Positions 11,800 to 23,741 of a DNA stretch of 64,000 nt are shown here, one piece after another. Numbering within the stretch: the first letter of the stretch is position 1; each line of letters starts with the position of its first letter. This stretch comes from Culex pipiens pallens (taxonomy: Eukaryota; Arthropoda; Insecta; Diptera; Culicidae): the NCBI RefSeq assembly GCF_016801865.2, contig NC_068939.1:65193273-65257272 (forward strand), in the 5' to 3' direction. The position numbers and the translations under genes are program-made. The notes under the pieces were generated by a model that saw only the letters and a list, made by a program, of their open reading frames with translations, did not search any database and had not been told where the DNA came from.

Positions 11800-12210
11800 G
11801 ACATTTAAGGATTTACTTCTACGGTGTTAGTTTTTAAATTGAGTGAAAAATGAAAATGATAAAAATTAAAATGTAAAAAAGAGGGTTTTCCCAAACAAAT
11901 TTCCATACAAATTTGAATCGCTTTGCGGAAATCCGGGTCAAACCCAATCGCTCCCAAATTTTGGGGGGTTGTTTGGGGGCCCAAATGGAACCGGAAAATG
12001 CCTGCTCTGAAAAATCGATCATGTCGAGCCACCCTAATATAGATGGACAATTTTAGAATTTCGTTAGGGTGGTCTTATACAATTTTTCTCTTGAAAATTC
12101 AAATTGCATCCTTTCAACCTTTAAATGGCTGTTACTTTTGACCCTTAAGTAAACTTTTTTTAAGCCGAAAATGTTTCTTATTTAGAGTTCTCAAAGTGCC
12201 TAGTGTACTG
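11800..12210. repeat. Dispersed repeat containing AGGGTGG motifs
   Basis: The motif TTAGGGTGGTC at 12063-12073 and its inverted form CCACCCTAA at 12030-12038 lie at one side of this AT-rich block. A similar TTAGGGTGGTCC is at 45971-45982 in the cuticle gene intron. This looks like a multi-copy family, but no ends can be drawn. Confidence 0.4.
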
Positions 12211-12708
12211 TACGTGTACGGAAACTATATAAGTACATCAAAATCGACTAAAGTACCAACTTTTATGCGTCATTTTTTTGAGAATACATTTTTTACAAAC
12301 TCAACGACAGGATTTTAAAAAGGACACCCTGACGCAGAAAATACAAAAAATATTTACTGAAAAAAGTAAAAAATGAGGTCAATATACTTCTGATAAAACT
12401 ACGAAATCTGATTGATTCGAGTGAATTCTTTAAGTAAATATTATTGCTGAGTTAAATACAAGTACTTTAAGCTAGTGAGTGATTTTTTTTACTTCTGATA
12501 ACATTATCTAGTAAGTTTTAAAAAATATCTGTTAAAATCTACTTTTCCTGGTAAAACTTAGCACACTATTAGTTTTTGAATATCGATTTCTAGAAAATTG
12601 TTTTTATGTTAAGCTTATTCAACATTTTTTTAAAATATTTGTTCAAAAATACATTATATAAATCTAGAGTTTTTTTAAATAGGTCCTATAAACATATGAA
12701 AGACAATA
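12211..12708. other. AT-rich DNA, nothing recognised
   Basis: No gene or defined repeat can be supported. Confidence 0.4.
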
Positions 12709-13690
12709 GGGTAATTCTCTACCAACTCACATGAAATCGTGACCCCTCTTCGATGCCCCGAACCCTCTTCGATTTGCGTGAAACTATGTTTTAAGGGGTA
12801 ACTTTTGTCCCTGAACTCGAATTCGAGGTCCGTTTTTTGATAGCTCGTGATGGAGGGGCGGTAGACGCTCGATTTGTTGGCGTACTCAGAATTCAGAAAA
12901 AAACGTATTTCTCGTCGAAAAAAACACTTGATAAAGTTTTTAAAACTGTGCCATTTTCCGTTATTCAACTGTGAAATTTTTTGGAACATGTCATTTTAAG
13001 GGAAATTTAATGTACTTTTCGAATCTACATTAACCTAGAAGCGTATTTTTTCATCTAGAACAAAAATTTTCATTTTGAAAATTCGTGTTATATTTTAGAG
13101 TGTAACAATGTTCTATAAAGTTGTAGAGCAGACAATTATAATAAATTTGATATGTATACATAAGGGGTTTGCTTATGAACATCACGAGTTTTCGCGATTT
13201 TACGAAAAAAGTTTTTCTGAAATTCTTAAAGTATTTTTTTTTGTTTTAAATGAAAAATACCCTTCTGGAATAATGTAAATTGGAAAAGAACATTAAGTTT
13301 TTCTTAAAACGACATGTTCTAAAAAAATTACATTTGAGTAACGGAAAATGGCAGAAATTTCAAAACTTTTATAATGTTTTTTTCGATGAATAATACGATT
13401 TTTCAGAATTCTGAGTACGCCATCATATTGGGCGTCTAATTTCACATAAAAGTCCCTTTGACACCAAAATTCTATCTCATCACCATTTCAGGCTTCAAAT
13501 TATTCAAAAATACCTCTTTTTTCGCATGTTTAAAAATGAAAGGGGTCGTACCGCACCTCCATCACGAGATATAACATAACGGACCTCGGATTCGAGATCA
13601 GGGACAAAAGTTGCCCCTTAGGACAAAGTTTCACGCAAATCGCAGAGGGGTCGGAGCAACTGCTGTGTGAGTTGTCGGAAACTGTACATA
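12709..13690. mobile_element. Palindromic GGGTAATTCTC element (copy 3, degraded)
   Basis: It starts GGGTAATTCTCTACCAACTC at 12709 and its body matches copies 1 and 2, including the region around the phrase CGATTTGCGTGAAACT. The right end near 13650-13690 reads GTGTGAGTTGTCGG and is decayed. The central spacer found in the full copies is absent and the arms are shortened, giving about 980 bp. No target duplication is legible. Its asymmetric ends are in the reverse order to copies 1 and 2: the CTACC end is on the left and the CAGCAGTTGC end on the right. Confidence 0.75.
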
Positions 13691-13965
13691 TCTTTTTATT
13701 AACATTTTTCGACAAACAAATTTTGTGGTGGTCAGATAGTGAATAAAAAAACGCCACTTTTTGCCATTTAAAGCATCCAAATTTGTCCACTACAGCCCGA
13801 TTACAAGTCCCTACACCCATAATTCAGAGTAGAGAGAATCGTACTCTCAAAATTTATTGAGGGCTTAGTGCCAAATTTGAAAGAATGTTGTTCATTCGTC
13901 AATTGGAACAATAAATCTCCAACAAGTGTCATACATCGACATCTGACCAGTCGTTAGTCACCAAG

Positions 13966-14165
13966 CTGTGGTGGCCGAGGCAGTTAAGTCATTGGGTTAG
14001 TCTGCCATAGGTCTGTGGTTCTGTGATTGAACCTCGAGGGAATAATTCTTTCGCTCATCTCGAGCTGTGTTCTCTGTGTTCGTGAATGGTACCACTGTTC
14101 TCTCGACTCGAGGCCATTATTCTCTCGGACAAGCGTTGCCCAGTTTAGGGTGTAGCCAGAGATTT
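13966..14165 (+). mobile_element. tRNA-derived SINE (Ser/Leu-like head)
   Basis: The A-box-like TGGCCGAGGCAGTTAAG starts at about 13974 and a degenerate B box, GTGATTGAACCTCGAG, follows at about 14022. This is the spacing of a tRNA-derived RNA polymerase III promoter. The continuation is rich in CTCGAG and TTCTCTCG and ends before a T-run at about 14169. The cloverleaf is not intact, so it is a SINE head rather than a tRNA gene. No target duplication was found. Confidence 0.55.
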
Positions 14166-16385
14166 GTATTTTTTTTCTTTTCGTGCTGTAAATTTATGTT
14201 CTAAATTTGCCTGAGGATGTTTTGCATGGGTTTGCCGACAAATATTTGACTCACTGCAAATTTGATACTTTTTTTTTGATTTAATTTCATTATGTTTGTG
14301 GTTTTTACTCATGCAAACGATTCGATATTAAAAACATAACTCTTCAAAGTATATAACAAATCATCCAACGTCAGCGGGAATCCCCCTCAGATGCCTTCAC
14401 CATAACATTATGCAGCGTCGTGCTTGCAAAAGCACCCCTTGAAAGACAACCACATGCAATACGTCAACATTCCAAACATTGACGCCACACAGGTGAGGCT
14501 TTTTCGAGGCAATCCCCATAAATATGCCGACCGGCCGGCAGCATGCATCATGAGTAAGCGTCCAGTTCCGCGAACCGCGTGCAGGTTTCTCGTTTATTTT
14601 CACTCTCTCTCTCTCATTCTCACGCTCTCGTGCTCTCCACATTCACGCCGAAAGAGATCAAAAGTTTATCTCAGGTGAGTCATCTGGCGCGCGGGTTCCA
14701 CGAAAGCGCGTGAATTTGAAAAAAATAAAACAAAGCAAGAGCTTGGACTGTTGGACACGCTATGATTGTGACATTTCTCTGAGCAAGTCAAGGGTCAGAT
14801 TTGGTTGACAGCATGTTAATGAACCAGAAAAAAAACTGTTGGTTGAGGAATCACCAGTAAAATGGTATGAAATCATAACTTTCGTGGTGAAGAAGTTTGA
14901 AAAAAATAAGTTTCAAAAGTTAGTTAACTATACTCATGAAAGTGTTGAGTAATGGGATTATTTTATATTCTCAAAGTGTCATGATTTTTTCAATAGATAT
15001 GAGTTCAAAACAGAACATGGAATGCATTTTCGGATTCTACGGACAATTTTTTACTAAAAAAAGATCAAATAAATTTGTAAATTATTACATATTATGTAGT
15101 TGTTTAAAAAAACTCAAATTTATAGGCATTTTCAGTAGAAAAAATTTCATATAAAATGGAAAAACTTTTAGTTCGTGTTTAGATTTTTGTTTGAAATGAA
15201 ATAAAAATCGTGTTTTTTATAAACAAAACTAGTTCGAACAGTACATATAATCCAGAGCTTTTTATACCCTGATTATTATTACATACATTTTAGTATCTCC
15301 AAAACTACGGAAAATATCGATAAAATTGTTTATCTATCCCCTAAAGTACTGTCAATAGAATTTATTTCAACAAAGTTTGATTTTTTTTTTTCATTCAGAT
15401 TATTGCAGGATTGAGTCCATTAGTTTGACAACTTTCTTGGTAGCTTTGAACTCTTATATAATTTTGAACAACATTATTTTTTTGTTATAAATTAAGACTG
15501 AAATATGTATTTTGTTTGAAATCTTACAAGTTTAGTTAATTAAAAAAAAGTGTTCTCAAAAATTACAATTAAATCTGATTTTGACAAGCAAAACTATGGC
15601 TATGAAATTAACCCCGGAATGCACAATAAGAATTTCCAACGCAACTTTTTTTATAAACAATATTGTAAAAAACTTTTTTTCCAAAAAAGTACACTTTTTT
15701 AAAATTATAAGGTTAAGAAAAACCTTACCAGTTGGAAAATAGTGCCAAGAATTTTATTCAAAGTTTCATTTACTGATTTGCTAAGCTTGGCTTATCTTGA
15801 TTTCATGCGATTAGCCAAGTCCTGTGACGAAGTTAACGGAATTGTTTATTAATATTATAGGGCTACGAAAAAGACAGCAATAAAAGTGTCAAAAAAAGTT
15901 TGCAATTGTTTACTTCCAATAAAATAATAATGTTTTCAAATAGGTAACATTGCTTAATTAATAATTATTCATTTGCTATGTTTCAAAAATTCTCTGGCCC
16001 ACAGTGCACCGCAGCTTACAAGCTAGGACAGAAGTCGACATAAAAGCTCAGCGAATGACGCAAAAGCTCCAGAGAGCGATTAGGTCGATATAAAGCTATA
16101 CGAGTATATGAAAAGCTTCATGTTTTTATGAAGTACTAGATTGCTGCACAAATATATTTTCAATGCTCTAAATTTTGTTCTTTTTTGATAATTTGTGTGT
16201 CTTTAAAAAATAATCTGAGGCATCGGTATTAGATTATTTTGTAATCAATTGATACACCTCAAGATGCACTTTTTATCATCTTATCTTACAAGTTTTTTGG
16301 TTGATTTAATCAATTTGGTCTTAAAAATGATATAGTAATTTTCTGATCAATTTGGTATCTTAGAAAATTGTGTTGATCAGATTAC
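14166..16385. other. AT-rich DNA with a small GC island at 14390-14750
   Basis: The island contains a CT-rich simple repeat near 14604-14640 and CpG-bearing sequence, but no convincing ORF or splice pattern. The remainder to 16385 is AT-rich and shows nothing I can name. Confidence 0.4.
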
Positions 16386-16389
16386 TAGT

Positions 16390-17816
16390 GAGCAATTCTC
16401 TACCAAAACCGGAAATGGATTTTATTTGTATTTTTTTATTTGGCTCAAACTTTGTGGGGGCCTTCCCTATGACCAAAAAAGCTATTTTGTTTCATTGGTT
16501 CACCCATACAAGTCTCCATACAATTTTGGCTGCTGTCCATACAAAAATGGTATGTAAATATTCAAACAGCTGTAACTTTTGATTGAATTTTCTGATCAAT
16601 TTAGTGTCTTTGGCAAAGTTGTAGGTATTGTTAAGGACTTTTGAGAAAAAAATTGGTACACGGAAAAAAAATTTGCTGATTTTTTTATCAACTTTTTTTT
16701 CACTAAAACTCAATTTCCCAAAATACGTATTTTTGATTTTCGAGATTTTTTGATATGTTTTAGGGGACAAAAATCCGCAACTTTTGAGCCATAGAGAAAC
16801 ATGGTCAAAAAATCTGCCACCGAGTTATGAATTTTTGAAAAAATCGAAGTTTTATGCAAAAACAAGTTTGACATTACTTTTTAATGCAAAATTGAATTTG
16901 CAATCGAAAAGTACTTTACAGATTTTTTGATAAAGGGCTCCGTTTTCAAGATATAGCCAACAAAAGTTTGATTTTAGCTAAATATTTGCAGTTTTTCAAT
17001 TTTTAAAAATAGTGACCATGAGTGACCATTTCTAAAAATATTTTTTTTGAAGGGTTCAGAAAATTTGCTATAAAATTGTCTAAGAGAATTGAAGATTGGA
17101 CCTCTGGTTGCTAAAATACAGCGGCTTAAAGAAAAAGAAACACGAAAATTGAAGTTTTCTAAGTCTCACCCAATCAGCCCACCATTTTCTAATGACGATA
17201 TCTCAGCAATTTTCGTGAAATTTTCCGATCTTTTCGAAAAAAATATTTTGAAATTTTTTAAATCAAGACTAGCATTTTAAATGGGCGTAATATTCAAAAT
17301 TTGGTCCTTTTCAAATGTTAGTCTTTATTTAAAAATTTTCAAAATTTTTTTTTCGAAGAGATCGGAAAATTTTACGAATGTTTCATATATTAACAATGAA
17401 AATCGGACCATTAATTGCTGAGATATCGTCATTAGAAAAAGGTGGGTTGTTTTGGTGAGATTTAGAAAACTTCAATTTTCGTGTTTCTTTTTCTTAAAGC
17501 GGCTCTATCTCAGCAACCCGAGGTCCAATCTTCAATGTCTCTTAGACAATTTTATTGCAAATTTTCTGAACTTTTCAAAAAAAATATTTTTAGAAATGGT
17601 CACTCATGGTCACTATTTTTTAAAAATTGAAAAACTGCTAATATTTCCATTTTTGTATGGACAGCAGCCAAAATTGTATGGAGACTTATATGGGTGAACC
17701 AATGACGCAAAATAGCTTATTTGGTCATAGAGAAGGCCCCCACAAAGTTTGAGTCAAACAAAAAAATACAAAAAATAAAAATGGTCAAAATCGGTCGATT
17801 TCGTAGAGAGTTGCTC
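16390..17816. mobile_element. Palindromic element, GAGCAATTCTCTACC ends, TSD TAGT (copy 1)
   Basis: The left end GAGCAATTCTCTACC starts at 16390 and the right end GTAGAGAGTTGCTC ends at 17816. They are flanked by identical TAGT at 16386-16389 and 17817-17820. The 1.43-kb body is an imperfect palindrome with its centre near 17280, where an AATGGGCGTAATATTCAAA segment sits between arms that both contain an AAGACTARCATTTTAAAT-like stretch. Its ends share the core AATTCTCTACCAA with the GGGTAATTCTC family and its duplication is also 4 bp, so the two families are probably related. No transposase ORF is present. Confidence 0.85.
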
Positions 17817-17820
17817 TAGT

Positions 17821-18240
17821 TCAAATCTTATCTTACAAAAAAAAAATAGTGGCGCAAATAACAATTTAAGAAAATTAAAAAAAAAAAAACTGGGATGTTT
17901 AATCATTTGAACAAATTGTACAGGAAAAATGCATTTTTTTTTATTAAAATATGTTTTTTGTGGCTTAACGAACTTTTTTTTTGAAATTTTTTTTCCATTG
18001 AGATCAATACCAATTCGATTTAAAATGATCAATATTCATTGAAAAATCTTTTTAAATAGAACAATTAAATATGTATGCAATTTTAAACAAATGTTTGGAT
18101 TGGATTTAAAATGGATCATTAAAAGATATAAAAAATCATTTTTTTTTCAAATTTGTGACAGAATTATTACTATAATAATGTTTAAAGCATCTGGGATACT
18201 TATTACATAAATGTATTGAAAATCAAGCTGAAAATACACA
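17821..18240. other. AT-rich DNA, nothing recognised
   Basis: Long A and T runs; nothing else can be supported. Confidence 0.4.
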
Positions 18241-18242
18241 AA

Positions 18243-18680
18243 CAGACAGTAATAACTAAATTCATGCCATTTCAATAACAAATACTGTTAAAATAACAGA
18301 AAGTGTTATGGAAAATTCTTGCAAAAACCATTTTTGCATAAGAGTTCAATAACAGTTTATGATATCATAACAAAATTTGTTATTGGTCTGATATTAAGTG
18401 AAAGCCAAAACAACTTGGGAATAACATTTTTTGTTATGGAAGAATAACTCCAACTGTTATTGGGATGATCGGATGTAATTTTAAAATAACAAAAAATAAT
18501 AACAAAGATTTGTTCGAAGAATAACTGAAAACGTTATAAATCTGGTATTACAATAACAATCGAATAACAAAAAAATCATAACAACGAATAACAAATCTTG
18601 TAACAAACAAAACAAAAAAATGTAATTGGTCTAGTATTTTCAAATATCAAAAAATGTTATTCCAAAGTTATTACCGTCTG
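18243..18680. mobile_element. MITE-like element rich in AATAACAAA / TTTGTTATT
   Basis: Terminal inverted repeats are CAGACAGTAATAAC (18243-18256) and GTTATTACCGTCTG (18667-18680), the latter followed by CTCGGG. The interior alternates AATAACA and TGTTATT words, giving many small palindromes. A second member ends near 39600-39640 (CCCAAGTTATTTACGTATGCTCGGG, split here as CCCAAGTTATT and GTATGCTCGGG) with similar interior words from 39330. Target duplication not resolved. Confidence 0.6.
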
Positions 18681-18699
18681 CTCGGGTATGACATTTTTT

Positions 18700-20155
18700 A
18701 TATTTTGTATACCCCTGCACCTCCCTTCTTGTTCAGCACGACCAGAGCTGAGCAATTAAAACTTTAAATAAAATTTGTACTTCCTTCTAAAAATGTTGAT
18801 TTCAAGCTACGGTCTGATGATGGTAATGTTCATCATATTTATACACTTTGACTGTTTTTGAATGAGTCAACCGATATCAGTAGATTTTTCGAGTTACTCA
18901 TGACCAAGACTAACCTTACCAATCATGAGATTAAAATCGCATTCAATTAACCACCCATGGGCAGTTAACACCACAAATTTGATCCCAATTACCCACCACA
19001 AACCTCAGACCACGAATCAGTGTGAGTGGCTCGTTTTTCAGTTCTTTCTTTCTCTCCATGCAGCTGCCAATCAGTCATCAGGTCGGTGATGTTTTATGTT
19101 GACTGTTTCTGTTTTTTTTTTGTGGCAGTCGATTGAACCTCCCCGATGGCACACATTTGGTGGCACAGCTATTTTTACGAGTTCGTTCGTCCATCCACCG
19201 CTCAGCTGGTCAGTTCGAGCCAAAGATGCATCGCGATGCACCCAATTGCACTGTGGCTCTCTACGTGGATAGTTGGGTTGGGTTGGGTTGGTGTTGGGTG
19301 GTGTCGTCGTTACTTAACATCTACCCCTCATTCTCTATGCTGCAGTTCAATCACGATGCTGCTGTTAGCTCAGCTCAGCTGACTTTGTGGTCGGTCAACG
19401 CAACGCAACGCTTGATCTCTATCGAGTGCACCACCTTAACCAGCGTAACACACACGTGGAGCACGTGAGGTTTTAGAAGAAAGTATTCGTCACATTTTGG
19501 TTTTGTTTTGGGTTTTCATTTTTTTAAGATTTAAGAGTTCAGAATTCAATGATGATTTTATTATTAGTTATAACTTGTTTAGTATGTTTTTGAACAACTT
19601 CAACACATCAACGTCTACTAATCAACAACATTACATCAAATTAATGGTTATGTAAAAAAGCTGACCTATTTTTACGTCCCGGAAAATAGGCAATTTCTAG
19701 CCTGTTAAGAAACCCCCGACATAAATTCAACGCGTCGTTCGTCGACGGTCGCCGAAACCAGACACTAAAGTCGTGTACGCTTAATCCGCAATTAGCGATG
19801 GTGTAAGGCAACGATTTATTAAGCCCAGCACCGACAGAGTGCTGTGTAAAAAAAGGTTCAGTGCATGCCTGAACGGCTGGACAAGTGAGGAAATTGAATA
19901 ATTGTTTGACTTTTCTTTTTCAGATGAAAAAGTGAAACATTTGTGTTTTTGTGTGTTCAGTAATCCATTGAATATCAATTCGAAATTTCCCCAAAAATTG
20001 AGGGCATGAATAAAATATTGATATAGGTTTGAATTAACATTGAAAAAAAATTGTGCATTTTATTGTAAACTATTTAAAATGCATTTAAATGGTTTATTTT
20101 TGTATTTAATTTAAAAAGGGCAAATAAAACTTTTTTCAAACTTTTGATTAAACTG
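18700..20155. other. Low-copy DNA with a GC-richer segment and GGGTT microsatellite
   Basis: The segment 18990-19480 is higher in GC and contains a GTTGG/GGGTT microsatellite at about 19272-19305 and CAACG repeats near 19397. I see no convincing exon: overlapping plus-strand ORFs there compete in different frames and look unlike any family I know. The rest is AT-rich. Confidence 0.4.
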
Positions 20156-21767
20156 ATAAACAATAAACAATAAACAATAAACAATAAACAATAAACAATA
20201 AACAATAAACAATAAACAATAAACAATAAACAATAAACAATAAACAATAAACAATAAACAATAAACAATAAACAATAAACAATAAACAATAAACAATAAA
20301 CAATAAACAATAAACAATAAACAATAAACAATAAACAATAAACAATAAACAATAAACAATAAACAATAAACAATAAACAATAAACAATAAACAATAAACA
20401 ATAAACAATAAACAATAAACAATAAACAATAAACAATAAACAATAAACAATAAACAATAAACAATAAACAATAAACAATAAACAATAAACAATAAACAAT
20501 AAACAATAAACAATAAACAATAAACAATAAACAATAAACAATAAACAATAAACAATAAACAATAAACAATAAACAATAAACAATAAACAATAAACAATAA
20601 ACAATAAACAATAAACAATAAACAATAAACAATAAACAATAAACAATAAACAATAAACAATAAACAATAAACAATAAACAATAAACAATAAACAATAAAC
20701 AATAAACAATAAACAATAAACAATAAACAATAAACAATAAACAATAAACAATAAACAATAAACAATAAACAATAAACAATAAACAATAAACAATAAACAA
20801 TAAACAATAAACAATAAACAATAAACAATAAACAATAAACAATAAACAATAAACAATAAACAATAAACAATAAACAATAAACAATAAACAATAAACAATA
20901 AACAATAAACAATAAACAATAAACAATAAACAATAAACAATAAACAATAAACAATAAACAATAAACAATAAACAATAAACAATAAACAATAAACAATAAA
21001 CAATAAACAATAAACAATAAACAATAAACAATAAACAATAAACAATAAACAATAAACAATAAACAATAAACAATAAACAATAAACAATAAACAATAAACA
21101 ATAAACAATAAACAATAAACAATAAACAATAAACAATAAACAATAAACAATAAACAATAAACAATAAACAATAAACAATAAACAATAAACAATAAACAAT
21201 AAACAATAAACAATAAACAATAAACAATAAACAATAAACAATAAACAATAAACAATAAACAATAAACAATAAACAATAAACAATAAACAATAAACAATAA
21301 ACAATAAACAATAAACAATAAACAATAAACAATAAACAATAAACAATAAACAATAAACAATAAACAATAAACAATAAACAATAAACAATAAACAATAAAC
21401 AATAAACAATAAACAATAAACAATAAACAATAAACAATAAACAATAAACAATAAACAATAAACAATAAACAATAAACAATAAACAATAAACAATAAACAA
21501 TAAACAATAAACAATAAACAATAAACAATAAACAATAAACAATAAACAATAAACAATAAACAATAAACAATAAACAATAAACAATAAACAATAAACAATA
21601 AACAATAAACAATAAACAATAAACAATAAACAATAAACAATAAACAATAAACAATAAACAATAAACAATAAACAATAAACAATAAACAATAAACAATAAA
21701 CAATAAACAATAAACAATAAACAATAAACAATAAACAATAAACAATAAACAATAAACAATAAACAAT
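20156..21767. repeat. Perfect heptanucleotide satellite (CAATAAA)n, about 230 copies
   Basis: The unit CAATAAA (TTTATTG on the minus strand) repeats without a visible substitution or indel across about 1612 bp: the phase at 20161, 20581, 21001 and 21421 is identical, as a 7-bp period demands. Every unit contains AATAAA, and every junction gives ATAAACA, which fits the forkhead core RYAAAYA. Because 7 is not a multiple of 3, all three minus-strand frames read the same heptapeptide series (F-I-V-Y-C-L-L) with no stop, producing ORFs of over 500 codons that are artefacts. The flanks are AT-rich low-copy DNA. Confidence 0.97.
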
Positions 21768-21883
21768 TTAATTGATTTTTTAACAGAATTTGTTACAATT
21801 TTATTTTATTTTTAGATAACTGAGTATCACTTTACGTTCGAATGCATAGTACCTAGTTTATGTTTTTATTCAAATTTTCTTTT

Positions 21884-23060
21884 TGCCTTCCTCACTGAGG
21901 TAAGGCTATAATCCTGCTCGAAAAATGAACTTTTGAAAAACAGCTCGTAGACATATATTCATGTATACCTATCGACTCAGAATCGAAAACTGAACAAATT
22001 TCTGTGTGTGTATGTGTATGTGTGTGTGTATTCCCCTTGGTGCTCAAAATTCTTGCCAAGTTTTCTCGGCACTGGCTGATCCGATTTGAGTCAAATAAGT
22101 TGCATTCGATCCGGTTTGGTGCCCCATACTGCACTATTGAATTGTTTGAAGATCCGTTCAAAAGTTACGTATAAAAAAGTGTCAGAGTTGCGAATCGGAT
22201 CTCACATAAATGCATGTAAACTATGTCCAGACCCATCACCCGACCCATCGTATGGATAGGTAATCGAAACACATTTCCAATGAGTTCAAAACATTGAAGA
22301 TCTGGCAACCCTGTCTCGAGTTATGACCACTTAAGTGATATTTATGTACTTTTTTGATGCCGGATCTCACTTAAATGTATGTAAACTATGTCCGGATACA
22401 TCATCCAACCCATCGTTGGGTAGGTAATCGAAAGACCTTTCCAATGAGTTCTGTACATTAAAGATCTGGCAACCCTGTCTCAAGTTATGACCACTTAAGT
22501 GATATTCATATACTTTTTTGATGCCGGATCTCACTTAAATGCATGTAAACTATGTCTGGATCCATCTTCCGACCGATCGTTGGTAAGGTAATCAAAAGAC
22601 CTTTTTAATGAGTCCAAAACATTGAAGATCTGACAACGCTCAGTCTCAAGTTATGACCGCTTAAGTGACATTTGTGTATTTCTTTATTGAGAAACAAGCC
22701 TTACCTGACAAACTTCGTTCTGCCTTTTTTCGTTTTTTGACGTTTTTGACTTGTTTGCTTATTCAGCCTTCTGTGATCAAAACTTGATTTTAACCTTTCC
22801 CATACAATCTGCAAATTTTCCGGAATCGGTTCCAGAGTGGCCAAAGTTGTAACTTTTTGGCGCAAGAACCTTCCTTGGACTCACGAACTTACCATACGAA
22901 CCCAACGCAACAAAGAGCACCTCGATCGGACGTTCCGTGTTGAATTGATTCGCGTTCGAACAAAACCGTCGAAATTTTGTATATATATATATAGAAGATA
23001 GATAGAATTTGTGTCCAAACCCATCATATCACCAAATGTTGGTAAAAAGTGAGGAAGGCA
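21884..23060. mobile_element. TIR element with TGCCTTCCTCACT ends and internal tandem repeat
   Basis: The ends TGCCTTCCTCACT (21884-21896) and AGTGAGGAAGGCA (23048-23060) are inverted repeats, and both continue with related sequence. The 1177-bp element has no transposase. It contains a GT-rich microsatellite near 22005-22031, a tandem array at 22197-22680 and an AT microsatellite at 22979-22992. I regard it as a non-autonomous DNA element; its target duplication is not clear. Confidence 0.7.
22197..22680 (+). repeat. Tandem repeat, three units of about 164 bp
   Basis: Units start at GGATCTCAC: 22197, 22362 and 22526 (spacings 165 and 164 bp). Each contains ATGTAAACTATGTC, AGATCTGGCAACCCTGTCTC (ACAACGCTCAGTCTC in the third) and AAGTTATGACCACTTAAGTG with scattered substitutions. 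The third unit is the most diverged and the array is internal to the TGCCTTCCTCACT element. Confidence 0.88.
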
Positions 23061-23733
23061 ACAACCACATAGGTGGATTAAGTTAGTTTTTATTATTTTT
23101 TTTAATTCAATCGAATTTTTTCAATGTGTACACAAGATTTTTTATATTGTTCGTAAACGTTTAATATAAAACTATGGTTAGAAATCGAATTTTTTTAATT
23201 TAATTTGTACGATTTTGATAAAAATAGTTTTTATCATAAAACTGCGAAACATATTTCATTGCTTCAGGAATCGCAAACTTAAAATAATCAGGAAAAGATT
23301 GTCAGTAATCAAATTTCATTTCAGTAAAGAAACATAGGATACATTACAGTTATTGGAAACTTTTTGTAAATGATTTATATTTTGAGAAATTGTCTATCGA
23401 TCACATTTCTTTTTGACTAATTTGCAACGATTTTGAAATCAGTTGTTTATATTTTTAGAATAAAGCTATGGAAATATCTAGATAAAATCTTCAAAAGGTC
23501 CTATCTGCATAGGAAACCCATGACGGATAGGTTGTTTTGGAAATGTAATCTAGATATATTAATTTTCTTCAAGAAAACGCAAACTAATATCAATCGGAAA
23601 AAGCTTTCGAGTATTCAATATTTCAGCTCTTTCAAAAATCATCTTTAAAAGGTAAGACACATTGGCCTTATTGTTTGATCGCTAAAGGGCCACCTGTTGC
23701 TACTTCAAATGTTCCAACTCTAGTAAACTCACC
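23061..23733. other. AT-rich DNA, nothing recognised
   Basis: No gene or defined repeat can be supported on either strand. Confidence 0.4.
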
Positions 23734-23741
23734 ATACTACC

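Noticed and set aside
19133..19468. 111-codon ORF near the GGGTT microsatellite
   Set aside because: It runs through simple repeat, has a competing frame of similar length and no recognisable domain.
20074..21766. Three overlapping minus-strand ORFs of 534-561 codons
   Set aside because: They are the 7-bp satellite read in its three phases; the identical repeat peptide in every frame is a periodicity artefact.
20156..21767. Telomeric repeat
   Set aside because: CAATAAA is not an arthropod TTAGG-type repeat, and unique DNA lies on both sides.
22197..22680. CRISPR array or similar direct-repeat system
   Set aside because: Units of 164 bp abut without unique spacers, in eukaryotic DNA.
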